IMG/VR virus record: IMGVR_UViG_3300025098_000013
Coordinates: 114,077-178,076 of that record
Strand: one strand, 5' to 3'
DNA: 64,000 nt
DNA from: a virus
Made by a program: the position numbers and the translations under genes. Below the pieces are notes generated by a model, which worked only from the letters and a program-made list of their open reading frames with translations, did not search any database and was not told the DNA's origin. Shown piece by piece: positions 27,501 through 35,810 of the stretch. Numbering within the stretch: position 1 is the first letter of the stretch; each line of letters begins with the position of its first letter.

Positions 27501-27730
27501 CATTGATTAATGTATCGAATCTACCAAGACCAAACTTCATTGCTATTGATGAGGGATTTGGTTCATTAGACACGGATAACTTTAATTCTTTATATTTATT
27601 ATTTGACTACCTAAAGACACAATTTGATTTTATCATAACAATATCACACATTGATAAGACTAGAGATATGGTTGACCAAATAATTGATATAAATAAAGTT
27701 AGGGGATTCTCTAAGGTGTCATATTTATAA
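24563..27730 (+). CDS. Fused recombination nuclease-ATPase, SbcD-SbcC (gp47-gp46)
   Basis: One 1055-residue protein joins two proteins that are separate in T4. Residues 1-345 are an Mre11/SbcD phosphoesterase with VYHIADVHIRNL, IIYIAGDIVH, VIPGNHDANL, AVFHGP and MVMLGDIHKP motifs. From about 385 an SbcC/Rad50 ATPase begins: Walker A APNASGKSTL near 409, long coiled coils, a zinc-hook CEHC near 726, signature LTSGMEKF near 963, and Walker B FIAIDEGFGS near 993. The complex processes DNA ends for recombination-dependent replication. The sequence shows no frameshift or stop between the halves. Confidence 0.93.
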   Translation: MKRLKKIKVGIEKVNKVYHIADVHIRNLKRHKEYRDVFSQLYGYILSTMDENDIIYIAGDIVHAKTDMSPEVVDLTQEFFTRLADLLPTIVIPGNHDANLNNTSRLDALSPIINALKHPNLFYLKDTGAWSLGDLTIVHQSVWDKSPGFPPSVDYKGDTKIAVFHGPVDKIETEHGFAIENKNINVGNFDGYDMVMLGDIHKPNNAVQGVDTIKYAGSLIVQNHGEAKYPDHGILVWDVLTRTSEFVRIPNDYGYVTVDIEEGKIVSSMPIPQKPRMRVRVKDTKASELNKIIADLKKGRQVQELTIQKVITRKSGSDSEKIVLQNVRDTAFQNKLIEDFLNENEHLTEQQLEVVKGINNDINSKLGIHRAITNTTWIPKKFEFSNMFSYGPNNVVDFSQMKGAYGIFAPNASGKSTLWDALSFCIFDKCSRTSKAEDVMNYSKMSFNCSFTFELNGVDYTIERTAKKSPKRGTVKVNTDFYRIIDGQKESLNGEQRRDTNVNIREYVGTYEDFILTAMSTQSNNSGFIEKSQKERKELLAQFLDMDVFEGLYQIASEEIKELSALLKDYKNQDLPTQLAEAEDTLTSITGSLTDLQDRRSELETKCDNTNIKIEFEMGALKPVEDLGDVSDLEDKLELQQEYINKQQMSCDGVSVSIKKTNTDIKNIQSKLSKFNESELIESDKQYKILDNKFNQMGVELTKLESEMVHSKKHLDGIGSLTFDETCEHCVKNQNTPFAKQAQTLEVGLERLGKEYSTLVSSRLDVMTERDTHDVSAKLKVYNELVLDSKELHSELSKYESEYDGCILRVDNMTLEMESLKEKVTRAKNQQEAVTHNAQIQEKVKSFKITRDKLKDEIRDITTEIMDVNSDIKLAEKTIDMVNTSIDKLRDMEVRFDGYEYYLKCVKRDGIPYNLISDVLPKLEVEINNILQPIVDFQVLLNTDGKNINSYIAYGTEEYWPLELTSGMEKFISSIAIRTALINVSNLPRPNFIAIDEGFGSLDTDNFNSLYLLFDYLKTQFDFIITISHIDKTRDMVDQIIDINKVRGFSKVSYL

Positions 27731-27750
27731 GAAAGTAATGGAGTCCGTTA

Positions 27751-30700
27751 ATGGGATTAGAACTAAAACGAAGGTCTAAGCAATTTTTAAGTAAAATATC
27801 AAACGCTCTTGATTTAGATGATAAAGAGGCAGTTAGGGTATTTGGTATCAGAAACTTTCCAGAATTTTTTGGAGAGGGTAAGAACTCGTTTAGAATAAAA
27901 CCACAACCACGCTCGATTGTTACTAATACTCAAATTGACGTTGAGGTATTGGATAGTAATGGCAATACGATATATTGGGAAGCTCCCAAGTATAAGGATG
28001 ACGATAAATCTCAACTGATTACTGTTTGGGTTTACTCTGACGATAACGATAGGTATCATACTCCTGATGGAATATGTACGGTAACAATCGTAGCAAATAC
28101 CACGGAAGGTCCTATCAGATACACTCGTGAAGTAAATGTTGTAAAAAATCAAAAATCAATATCTGATATTGTTTTCGTAGATACTCCGAATGGAGAGGTG
28201 TCAGCCTCAGTTGATTCATTTACAGAACTACCCCAAACAAATGGTGTACTATCAAAGGTTTCAGTAAATGGTGAGTTTACTTACAAGAAGTCTATATATG
28301 GTGACGATGTTTCGTTTGAGGTATCTACACCCATAATAAATGGTGAAATGCTGGGTGGTACTCTTGAATTAGATTTATCATCTACCACTTTATTTCCACG
28401 ATTGACTGGCGGCCAACCACAACCGACACACGTTACTTCAAGTATTACTGAAGTTATAACAAACAATATATTTAGAGTTGGGTTACCAATTACATCAAGC
28501 GATAATCGTAGTGATGGTTCAATTCATACATATGAATATTCCAACGACACTATAACCGGTACAATACGATATCAGTCAACTGGTTCGTTAAATACAACTC
28601 AAAATCAAGTAGCAGTTGCAAATATTACATTATCAAATGTAAATCCGGTATCGGGTAGAATTAGCTCTGTAAATACCTTGATTAAATCACAAGGGTTACC
28701 AAACTCTGATTTTGAGATAATATCAAATACTGACGTTCCAAACGAACCTGATATTTCATATAAAGTTGTAATACCAACCGAACAATTAAACGACCCTAAA
28801 ACTTTAAAGATTCAATTCTTAAATAAGAATGGTAATGTATCTAATACTGAAATATTAATTGAAGGTATTATATTTGAGGGTGGTAACGTTTATATAGGTG
28901 GGTCAGAATCCATAATTACTGGTTCTATATTCGTATCAAATGCTATTGGTAGTGGTTTAGAAATAGGCGGTCATTCAAGTGGTTTTCTAAAATCAGTAGG
29001 ATATGATGGCCAAATTTCGGCATCGGAAGGTAAAGGACCTGGTGGATTCATACTATATAGTGGTAGTAACGCATTACAAATGGGTAGTGATGTACTACGT
29101 GGTGTTGGTATGCAGTTTGTTGGTGACAATGACGATAGACACTTAATATTTACAACAGCCGATGGTGGGTTGTTGGATGTCAAAACTGATAAGTTTTTTA
29201 TTGGTACAACCAACACTCAATTTATAAGTGGGTCTGATTCTAATATAGAAATCAGTTCTTCACTATTTCACTTAGACCCCAAGAATGACCGATTAGTAAT
29301 TGGTGCTGACGCTATTATAGAAGCAGACTTATCAGCAAACAATATTCGTACTCCTGCAACAATTGGTGGTAATCAATCCACCGACTTAAATGCAAGTTCA
29401 TCTATAACACAAGATGGGTTCGCTCGATTTGTATCCGCAAGTATTGGTGGTTGGAACGTAGACACTGGTTCAATCTTTAGTGATAATTTAGAGATAAATT
29501 CAACAGGTAAGATAAAAACGAGAGATTACATATCAGATACTAAAGGGTGGTTAATTGATGAGACTGGTATAGCTGAATTCGCTAATGTTAAGATTCGTGG
29601 TACTCTTGCAACTACAACCTTTGAGAAGGAAAGTGTAAACGCAGTAGGTGGTCAACTATATGTTGCTAATTCTACTACTTTGAGTGGGTCATATAGTTCA
29701 AGTATAACGCCAGTACCTTCGAGTGGGGTAACATCGTCTACATCACTACCAACTGAGTTTGGTGATAATAGTACGGATAAGATTGAATTTCCACAATTTA
29801 CTCCATATCAATTAGTATCTGTTGAAGATTCCACAAAGTTTACTATTGATACACCAATCTTCGCAAATGGTGGTACTGCATTTTTGTATTATAGTTCAAG
29901 TAACGCATTTGGTTCACAAGTCTCGGCAAGTGAAGAAGTTACAGTAAGTACAACAATACCATATTCAGCATCGTTCTTAAATCGGACTGGTGTTATTAAT
30001 GGTCAGAGTACCTTTGAATACACTGACTTTGTTGTACAAACGCCATTACCACCCACGGGCCAAGAAGACCATTTTGTAGATGAAGTATGTACTATTACGG
30101 AAATGAATGGGGCAATCGTATTTAGTAATAGTAGTGATACAGCCACCGCTACGTTGACCTCTTTAGGCCCTCCAACTGAAATTACACTTGAACCTGGAGT
30201 TACATTTAACGGAGCTTATAGTGGTCAAACTTTAGAATTCGCATTATCATTTACAAACTCTACGAGTGTAACTGAACACCAAGCAACTAATATTGTTTAT
30301 AAGAAAGTTGGAATTTGGCCAGCTTCAATTGTAGATGATGGTGAGATTACATTTGACGATGGTGGTGGTAGTCATACGTTCGATATCCTCGAACGTGTTA
30401 GTGATACACAACTAAAAATAGACACATCATCACATAAACCAAATACCAGCGCGTCGTTTGTAGGCGCATCTGGTAACTATTCACAATCATTATCCGACAC
30501 ACGAACTATAAGCGCTGGTACAACTACAACAACACAATTTATTTACGATAACATATCACCATCTTCAAGTAGATTTATAGTAGAAAATGTAACAGGCTTC
30601 GCAGAAGGTGAAATACTAACTTTAAAAAAAGTAAATAATACTGGATTTACAACTGAGTACGTTAGAGTACATAGTTCAACACGATTGGATGGTAGTAGTG

Positions 30701-32148
30701 ATACCGACCTAACAGGTATATTAGACGTTACACGTTCATATGGTAGTGGTACGACCGGAGATACTGCCTCACTTGGGGATATTGCATCGGTAGCACAAGA
30801 ATACGATACTGGTCAGGTGGTGGTATCTACTGGTAAAATCGGAAGTGGTTACATTAGAATTAACGCGAATCCAAATGACCCATCTACACCATATATTGAT
30901 ATTGTAGAAAGAACGGGTAGTGGTTTATATGATGTAGACCTTAAAGCACGTTTGGGTGACCTTAGTGGGTTAGCCGGTAGTAATATGGTATTGGGTAATA
31001 ATACTCCTGGTTTTGGTTTAGCTACTGATAATGTATTCCTTCAAGGTGGTATCATTGCAACCTTTGGTGAAATCGGTGGGTTTGGTATAAACGCCACTAC
31101 AATATCATCATCAAACAATAATCTTATTTTAAGAAGTAATGGTCAGATAACCGGTTCAGCTGCATTATTAAGTGGTAGTGATGTTGTGATTGACGTAGAA
31201 GACTTTACTTTAAACTCAACAAACTTCAAAGTAAATTCTGCTGGTGATATTACTGGCTCTAATGTGTTATTCGATGGTGGCACTATTGGTGGATTTGAAT
31301 TAGGGTCTAATATTATATCATCATCAAATGGCGATTTAGTTTTAAAATCGAATGGTGAAATTACCGGCTCTAATGTATTATTTAACAACGGAATAGTCGG
31401 TGGTTTTGAAATAGGAAGTAATCAGATATCATCATCTAATTCAGCATTAATTCTAAAGAATAATGGGCATATTACAGGATCAGCAGTACGTTTAACCACA
31501 ACAGTTGGTAGTCAGTTGTACGAAGTCCTTGACACCACTAAGGGTATAATTGATGCTAAGAATGTTGGTAGACAACTATACATGAGTTCCGATGAGCATA
31601 TACTCCAAAACTCAAATAGTAATTCAGGAAAAACAGTATCATCTGATAAAATTACAATTATATGGCAGGGGTTTAGACACGAAACGCGTGTTAATATTTC
31701 ATTTCAGGGGTTATTCGAAAAACATGGCACTGGAAAAGCGATAGGTGGATTTCAAGGTTCGTTATACACTGCAATATCAGGCTCTGATAATTCTGCTGAC
31801 ACTTATTATGATAATTGGCAATCGTTACGTACTAATCAAGGTATGGCTGTATTTGGAACTACTGGCACAAATACACCCTATTCTGCATCGGAATCGAATA
31901 TTGGTCCTGACGCTTTTACGTTTGAAATTGATAATTACACCGATGGGTTAAGTACATATAATCACGAAAAATATCAAACACAATTATTTAAACTTGAACT
32001 ACAACCATATGTTCAGAACCTCATAACAACAACAGGAACTTCAAGAGTTAAAATAAAAAATATATCAGTTTGGACATCACGTGGATTAGCTAGTACATTT
32101 GAGGCACTTCCAGTTCAACCGAACAATGGTGGGTTTGGTCTTCCATAA
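27751..32148 (+). CDS. Giant tail-tip/fibre-like structural protein, 1465 aa
   Basis: The N-terminus (about 1-130) has beta-domain patterns (IDVEVLDSNGNTIYWEAPKY). The middle carries a GWLIDETGIAEFANVKIRGT block near residue 590, resembling tail-tip (J-like) proteins. Near residues 1105-1250 three copies of a short repeat follow: IGGFGINATTISSSNNNLIL, IGGFELGSNIISSSNGDLVL and VGGFEIGSNQISSSNSALIL, each ending with NG-ITGS. Ser/Gly/Thr-rich beta-helix content dominates. It probably forms an elongated beta-helical fibre or tip that contacts the cell. A gene-order role as central tail protein is possible. Confidence 0.65.
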   Translation: MGLELKRRSKQFLSKISNALDLDDKEAVRVFGIRNFPEFFGEGKNSFRIKPQPRSIVTNTQIDVEVLDSNGNTIYWEAPKYKDDDKSQLITVWVYSDDNDRYHTPDGICTVTIVANTTEGPIRYTREVNVVKNQKSISDIVFVDTPNGEVSASVDSFTELPQTNGVLSKVSVNGEFTYKKSIYGDDVSFEVSTPIINGEMLGGTLELDLSSTTLFPRLTGGQPQPTHVTSSITEVITNNIFRVGLPITSSDNRSDGSIHTYEYSNDTITGTIRYQSTGSLNTTQNQVAVANITLSNVNPVSGRISSVNTLIKSQGLPNSDFEIISNTDVPNEPDISYKVVIPTEQLNDPKTLKIQFLNKNGNVSNTEILIEGIIFEGGNVYIGGSESIITGSIFVSNAIGSGLEIGGHSSGFLKSVGYDGQISASEGKGPGGFILYSGSNALQMGSDVLRGVGMQFVGDNDDRHLIFTTADGGLLDVKTDKFFIGTTNTQFISGSDSNIEISSSLFHLDPKNDRLVIGADAIIEADLSANNIRTPATIGGNQSTDLNASSSITQDGFARFVSASIGGWNVDTGSIFSDNLEINSTGKIKTRDYISDTKGWLIDETGIAEFANVKIRGTLATTTFEKESVNAVGGQLYVANSTTLSGSYSSSITPVPSSGVTSSTSLPTEFGDNSTDKIEFPQFTPYQLVSVEDSTKFTIDTPIFANGGTAFLYYSSSNAFGSQVSASEEVTVSTTIPYSASFLNRTGVINGQSTFEYTDFVVQTPLPPTGQEDHFVDEVCTITEMNGAIVFSNSSDTATATLTSLGPPTEITLEPGVTFNGAYSGQTLEFALSFTNSTSVTEHQATNIVYKKVGIWPASIVDDGEITFDDGGGSHTFDILERVSDTQLKIDTSSHKPNTSASFVGASGNYSQSLSDTRTISAGTTTTTQFIYDNISPSSSRFIVENVTGFAEGEILTLKKVNNTGFTTEYVRVHSSTRLDGSSDTDLTGILDVTRSYGSGTTGDTASLGDIASVAQEYDTGQVVVSTGKIGSGYIRINANPNDPSTPYIDIVERTGSGLYDVDLKARLGDLSGLAGSNMVLGNNTPGFGLATDNVFLQGGIIATFGEIGGFGINATTISSSNNNLILRSNGQITGSAALLSGSDVVIDVEDFTLNSTNFKVNSAGDITGSNVLFDGGTIGGFELGSNIISSSNGDLVLKSNGEITGSNVLFNNGIVGGFEIGSNQISSSNSALILKNNGHITGSAVRLTTTVGSQLYEVLDTTKGIIDAKNVGRQLYMSSDEHILQNSNSNSGKTVSSDKITIIWQGFRHETRVNISFQGLFEKHGTGKAIGGFQGSLYTAISGSDNSADTYYDNWQSLRTNQGMAVFGTTGTNTPYSASESNIGPDAFTFEIDNYTDGLSTYNHEKYQTQLFKLELQPYVQNLITTTGTSRVKIKNISVWTSRGLASTFEALPVQPNNGGFGLP

Positions 32149-32183
32149 TTGGAATTTAAAAATAATTTAGGATACTTATTAGT

Positions 32184-34472
32184 ATGGGAAAATTAATAAA
32201 CGAATGGGTAACGGAATCAATCCTTACCGAAGACATTAAAAAAACAGTGGTAACTTACGTAGGTAGGTTTCATCCATTCCATTCTGGCCATAACGCAACA
32301 TACCAACACTTAGTTAAAAAGTTTGGTAAAGATAATGTGTATATAGGTACGTCTGATAAGGTACAATTACCAAAGTCACCATTCACTTTCAAAGAGAAAG
32401 TTAAGATAATGACTACTATGTTTGGTATTCCCAAAAATAAAATAGTAAAGGTAAAAAACCCATATTCACCAAAAGAGATTCTACAATCATTTTCAGAAGA
32501 GACTACTGCATTTATCACAGTAGTTGGTGAGAAGGACAAGAGTAGATTGGGTGGTAAATACTTTGAACCATATAAGGGTAAGGTAGAAAAGGGTTATGCT
32601 GATGTCGGTTACGTTTATGTAGCACCATCACAAGGAAACGGAATATCTGGTACTCAAGTACGTAAGGGTATGTCTGATTCGGATGAGAAATCTCGTATTA
32701 AGTTTTTCAAGTCAGTATACCCAAAGTTCAACCAAAAGATTTATGATTTAGTTTCAGGTCGTTTAATAAAAGTAGAATCCGTAATGGAATCGTTCTTACA
32801 AACATTTGATATTAATGAAATGTTATCCGAAGCTTCATCATTACCACCAAGTGGTAAGGGTATAGTAGATGATGGTCCTGGCGCTTTCTATGGTAATATG
32901 AAAACTTTTAAGAAAGAGATGAATGATGTAACTTCTACATTAGGCTGGCAAATTATATCATACCTAATGGATGATGATTCCATGGAGTCATTTGATACAT
33001 CATACCCTAATGGGTCTGGTAGATATCCGGTATCATTTTTTCCAAGTGGTGATACCATGGATGGTCAGAAAATGAGATATGGAACGGATGTAACCGGCAG
33101 ACCGGGATATAAAAAGTGGGCTAAACATATTAAGAAAGTTGCCCTTCGTTTGGGTATGGAATTCGTTAAGTTTGCTGAACCAAAGGATATTGAAAATCTT
33201 ACTTCTAAAATTGATAATGAAAAAACTAAAGATAAAAAAAATAATCTAAAAGAAGGTATTCTTAATGAAGGTGGTGCATATGGTCATATGAATCACCCAT
33301 TTGATATTGAGTTAGGCCTTACATTTGGTGATTTAAAAATAATAATAGATAACGCTCTAAATGGTAAGTTAGAATTTACACGAGAAAAAACCGATGGACA
33401 AGCACTTGCTATATCATATAGAAGTGACAAAGGTATCATCGCTGCAAGAAATAAATCACATCTAAAAGATAAAGGACTTAATGCATTAGACATTAAGGGT
33501 GTTTCAGATAAATTTGCTAATAGAGGTGGTTTGACCGATGCGTATAATTTCGCTATGAGAGATTTGGAATCTGCGATTTCAAAACTATCAAAAGCACAAA
33601 AAGAAAAAGTCTTCAAGAATGGTTCAAAGTTTATGAACATCGAAGTCATCTGGCCGGAGTCAGTAAACGTAGTACCATATGGTCAACCCCTATTAGTATT
33701 TCATGGAACTATGGAATACAACGAAAAAGGTGAAGCTATTGGAGCAGACACCTCTGATGCAAGAATCTTAGCCGGTATGATTAAACAAGTAAATGCGGAT
33801 GTACAAGATGCATATACAATACAAGGCCCTCCGGTTGTAACTCTCCCAAAGAATCAAGAACTATCAAAAATGAAATCAAAGTTCTTTAGTCAATTATCTA
33901 AAGTTCAAAAAGAATTTAAACTTAAAGATAGTGATGGTGTAGCTGAATACCATCAACGTTGGTGGGAACAGTATGTTGATAAAAACTCACCATCTTCATT
34001 AGACAACAAAACCAAAATGGGTCTTGTTAAACGTTGGGCATTTTATGATAAGGGATTCCGTTTGGATAAGAAAAACATTTCTGATTCTAAAACATTAGAT
34101 TGGGCAAAGAAGACTGATAAAATAGACCAAATTAAAATATCCAAACAAAACATACGTAAGTTTGAAGATATATTCTTAGGTGTAGGTGCCGAGGTATTAT
34201 CCTTTATGTCATCAGCTTTAACTGTAAATCCAGACAAAGCTCTTCGTGCAATGCAAAAACGACTCGACCAAACCATCAAAGACGTTAGGAAATCGGGCGA
34301 CCCAAAAAAGATTGAAAAATTAAAATTAGAATTAGAAAGACTAAAAGCCGTAGGTGGTAGAGATAAGATTGTTCCAAATGAGGGATTGGTATTCGCATAT
34401 AAAGGATACACCATGAAACTTACAGGTACATTTGCATCACTCAACCAAATCCTTGGTTTAATGTATTTTTAA
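32184..34472 (+). CDS. Nucleotidyltransferase (NadM-like) fused to ligase-like domain
   Basis: This 762-residue fusion has an N-terminal cytidylyltransferase-type Rossmann domain (about 20-185) with GRFHPFHSGH (HxGH at 33-36) and ISGTQVRKG near 154, as in nicotinamide-mononucleotide adenylyltransferases. From about 370 a second domain has TREKTDGQALAI (Lys near 402, motif I KxDG of covalent nucleotidyltransferases/ligases), AARNKSHLK and FMNIEVIW near 483 (motif III/IV-like). Both enzyme types use ATP and adenylates. The N-terminus and linkers contain sites resembling prohead-protease cut sites (ILTE at 13-16, MLSE near 215, ILNE near 360). Position among head proteins suggests it may be packaged. 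The substrate is unknown. Confidence 0.72.
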   Translation: MGKLINEWVTESILTEDIKKTVVTYVGRFHPFHSGHNATYQHLVKKFGKDNVYIGTSDKVQLPKSPFTFKEKVKIMTTMFGIPKNKIVKVKNPYSPKEILQSFSEETTAFITVVGEKDKSRLGGKYFEPYKGKVEKGYADVGYVYVAPSQGNGISGTQVRKGMSDSDEKSRIKFFKSVYPKFNQKIYDLVSGRLIKVESVMESFLQTFDINEMLSEASSLPPSGKGIVDDGPGAFYGNMKTFKKEMNDVTSTLGWQIISYLMDDDSMESFDTSYPNGSGRYPVSFFPSGDTMDGQKMRYGTDVTGRPGYKKWAKHIKKVALRLGMEFVKFAEPKDIENLTSKIDNEKTKDKKNNLKEGILNEGGAYGHMNHPFDIELGLTFGDLKIIIDNALNGKLEFTREKTDGQALAISYRSDKGIIAARNKSHLKDKGLNALDIKGVSDKFANRGGLTDAYNFAMRDLESAISKLSKAQKEKVFKNGSKFMNIEVIWPESVNVVPYGQPLLVFHGTMEYNEKGEAIGADTSDARILAGMIKQVNADVQDAYTIQGPPVVTLPKNQELSKMKSKFFSQLSKVQKEFKLKDSDGVAEYHQRWWEQYVDKNSPSSLDNKTKMGLVKRWAFYDKGFRLDKKNISDSKTLDWAKKTDKIDQIKISKQNIRKFEDIFLGVGAEVLSFMSSALTVNPDKALRAMQKRLDQTIKDVRKSGDPKKIEKLKLELERLKAVGGRDKIVPNEGLVFAYKGYTMKLTGTFASLNQILGLMYF

Positions 34473-34482
34473 CATACTTATA
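34473..34482 (+). promoter_or_regulatory. Late-promoter-like motif CATACTTATA
   Basis: The motif lies directly after the upstream stop codon and ends 26 bases before the ATG at 34509. It probably starts a transcript covering the accessory head proteins. Confidence 0.5.
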
Positions 34483-34508
34483 GTAATAAAAGTTATATAT
34501 AAAAAGTT

Positions 34509-35087
34509 ATGTCAAAATTAAACAACATCAAGGCAGTCAAAGAAATGATTGCTGGAAACCACCGAACACAAACAAAGAACACGGTGGCATTTGATGCACA
34601 TAAAGAGTTCGTCAAACGAGAAGTTGGTGACCAGTGGATTGATGATGATGGAAATACATGGGAGCAGAAGAAAGGATACAAAGTAAAACTTGGTAAACTT
34701 TCGGAATTGAGAAACACACTCAAGGACTTTCCTAATTGTAAAAAAGATACGTGTACATCGCATACGAATCCAACTCGTAACGATATTAAGATGCAGGCCA
34801 TTCATGGTATGTGTCTAAATTGTGTTATTAGTATGGAACATCAAATGAAAATTGATGGTACGTATAGTGAGTATGAACGTAAAAAGAAGCTAGAAAACGC
34901 AAAAGCTTGGTTAGCCCAAGCTGAGTTGGAAAAGGATACTATAAAGTTAGCTATGAAAGCTAGGTTTGTGAATGAAGATGGGTCACTTGAAGATTGGGAT
35001 GGTGGTTCATGGGAAGAGATTGAAGAAAAGATAGAAACTGAGTTTCAAAATTTTAAAGAAACCTTTATCCAAAAATTGGAGAAATAA
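34509..35087 (+). CDS. Hypothetical protein with possible Cys4 metal site, 192 aa
   Basis: Two Cys pairs are visible (CKKDTC near 78-83 and CLNC near 101-104), which could bind zinc. The C-terminal half is a long charged helix (KLENAKAWLAQAELEKDTIK). It lies immediately before a DUF5872-like protein and downstream of a late-promoter-like motif. I recall similar proteins in marine T4-like phages but no function. Confidence 0.6.
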   Translation: MSKLNNIKAVKEMIAGNHRTQTKNTVAFDAHKEFVKREVGDQWIDDDGNTWEQKKGYKVKLGKLSELRNTLKDFPNCKKDTCTSHTNPTRNDIKMQAIHGMCLNCVISMEHQMKIDGTYSEYERKKKLENAKAWLAQAELEKDTIKLAMKARFVNEDGSLEDWDGGSWEEIEEKIETEFQNFKETFIQKLEK

Positions 35088-35088
35088 A

Positions 35089-35499
35089 TTGAAAACATTT
35101 ATTAAAGAAACATATAAATTCTACACCGAAGATGGTATACCTCATACATTAGCTATGGAGTATACCATTTCCGATGTTTACGAACGACTATGTACTGAAG
35201 GTGTAATGACTGAAGATTTACGTAAGTGGTTTGGTAAAGGTAAGACTGGTTCATCAGATGGTGGTGGATGGGATAGATATAGTTCTGATGGTAAGAAGTT
35301 AGGTAAATGTGGTGATGGTAAAGAGGGTGGTGCATACGCTGCATGTTTATCAAAAGAAAAGGCTGCAAAACTTGGACCAAAGGGTAGAGCAACTTTCGTG
35401 AATAGAAAGAGACGTGCTCAAAAGAAGAGTGGCGATTCAAAAAAAGGTGGAAATCGGACTAAAGGAAAAAAACCAACAAACTCAAAGACTGGGGCATAA
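35089..35499 (+). CDS. DUF5872-like basic virion-type protein, 136 aa, TTG start
   Basis: The start is TTG one base after the upstream stop. Residues about 59-110 carry GGGWDRYSSDGKKLGKCGDG, EGGAYAACLSKEKAAKLG and KGRATFVNRKRRAQ, the pattern I associate with DUF5872. The C-terminus is very basic. The N-terminal leader has LCTE and VMTE, which match a hydrophobic-x-Glu prohead-protease site, so the basic domain may be released inside the head to bind DNA. That role is inference. Confidence 0.62.
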   Translation: MKTFIKETYKFYTEDGIPHTLAMEYTISDVYERLCTEGVMTEDLRKWFGKGKTGSSDGGGWDRYSSDGKKLGKCGDGKEGGAYAACLSKEKAAKLGPKGRATFVNRKRRAQKKSGDSKKGGNRTKGKKPTNSKTGA

Positions 35500-35502
35500 G
35501 AT

Positions 35503-35802
35503 ATGATTAAGTTAAAACAATTACTAAACGAGAGTGATTACAAGATATATCACAAATCATTTACTGCAGCATCTGAAGAAGCAAGGAAGCTTGCTGAAAA
35601 ACGTGGATTCGAAATCGATGAAGACGATTGGCAGTCTCAGATTGTAATGGGTGGTCGTAACAAACGCTCAAGACCAAGTGAAGGTAAAACTACTGAGTTC
35701 ACAATTAGATTACTTAAAGGTGGTAAACCACAACGTAAGTCTCTTCAAATCCAAGTATATGGTATGAAGAAGGGTTATGAACTAAACGCATACATCAACT
35801 AA
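35503..35802 (+). CDS. Small head-type protein with LLNE leader, 99 aa
   Basis: The start MIKLKQLLNESDYK resembles the capsid-targeting leaders of T4-like internal head proteins, with a hydrophobic-x-Glu protease site at LLNE. The capsid protein (47859) and another head protein (45148) begin with the same motif. The remaining domain is basic with beta strands at the end (SLQIQVYGMKKGYELNAYIN). The exact role is unknown. Confidence 0.6.
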   Translation: MIKLKQLLNESDYKIYHKSFTAASEEARKLAEKRGFEIDEDDWQSQIVMGGRNKRSRPSEGKTTEFTIRLLKGGKPQRKSLQIQVYGMKKGYELNAYIN

Positions 35803-35810
35803 GGGGTATT

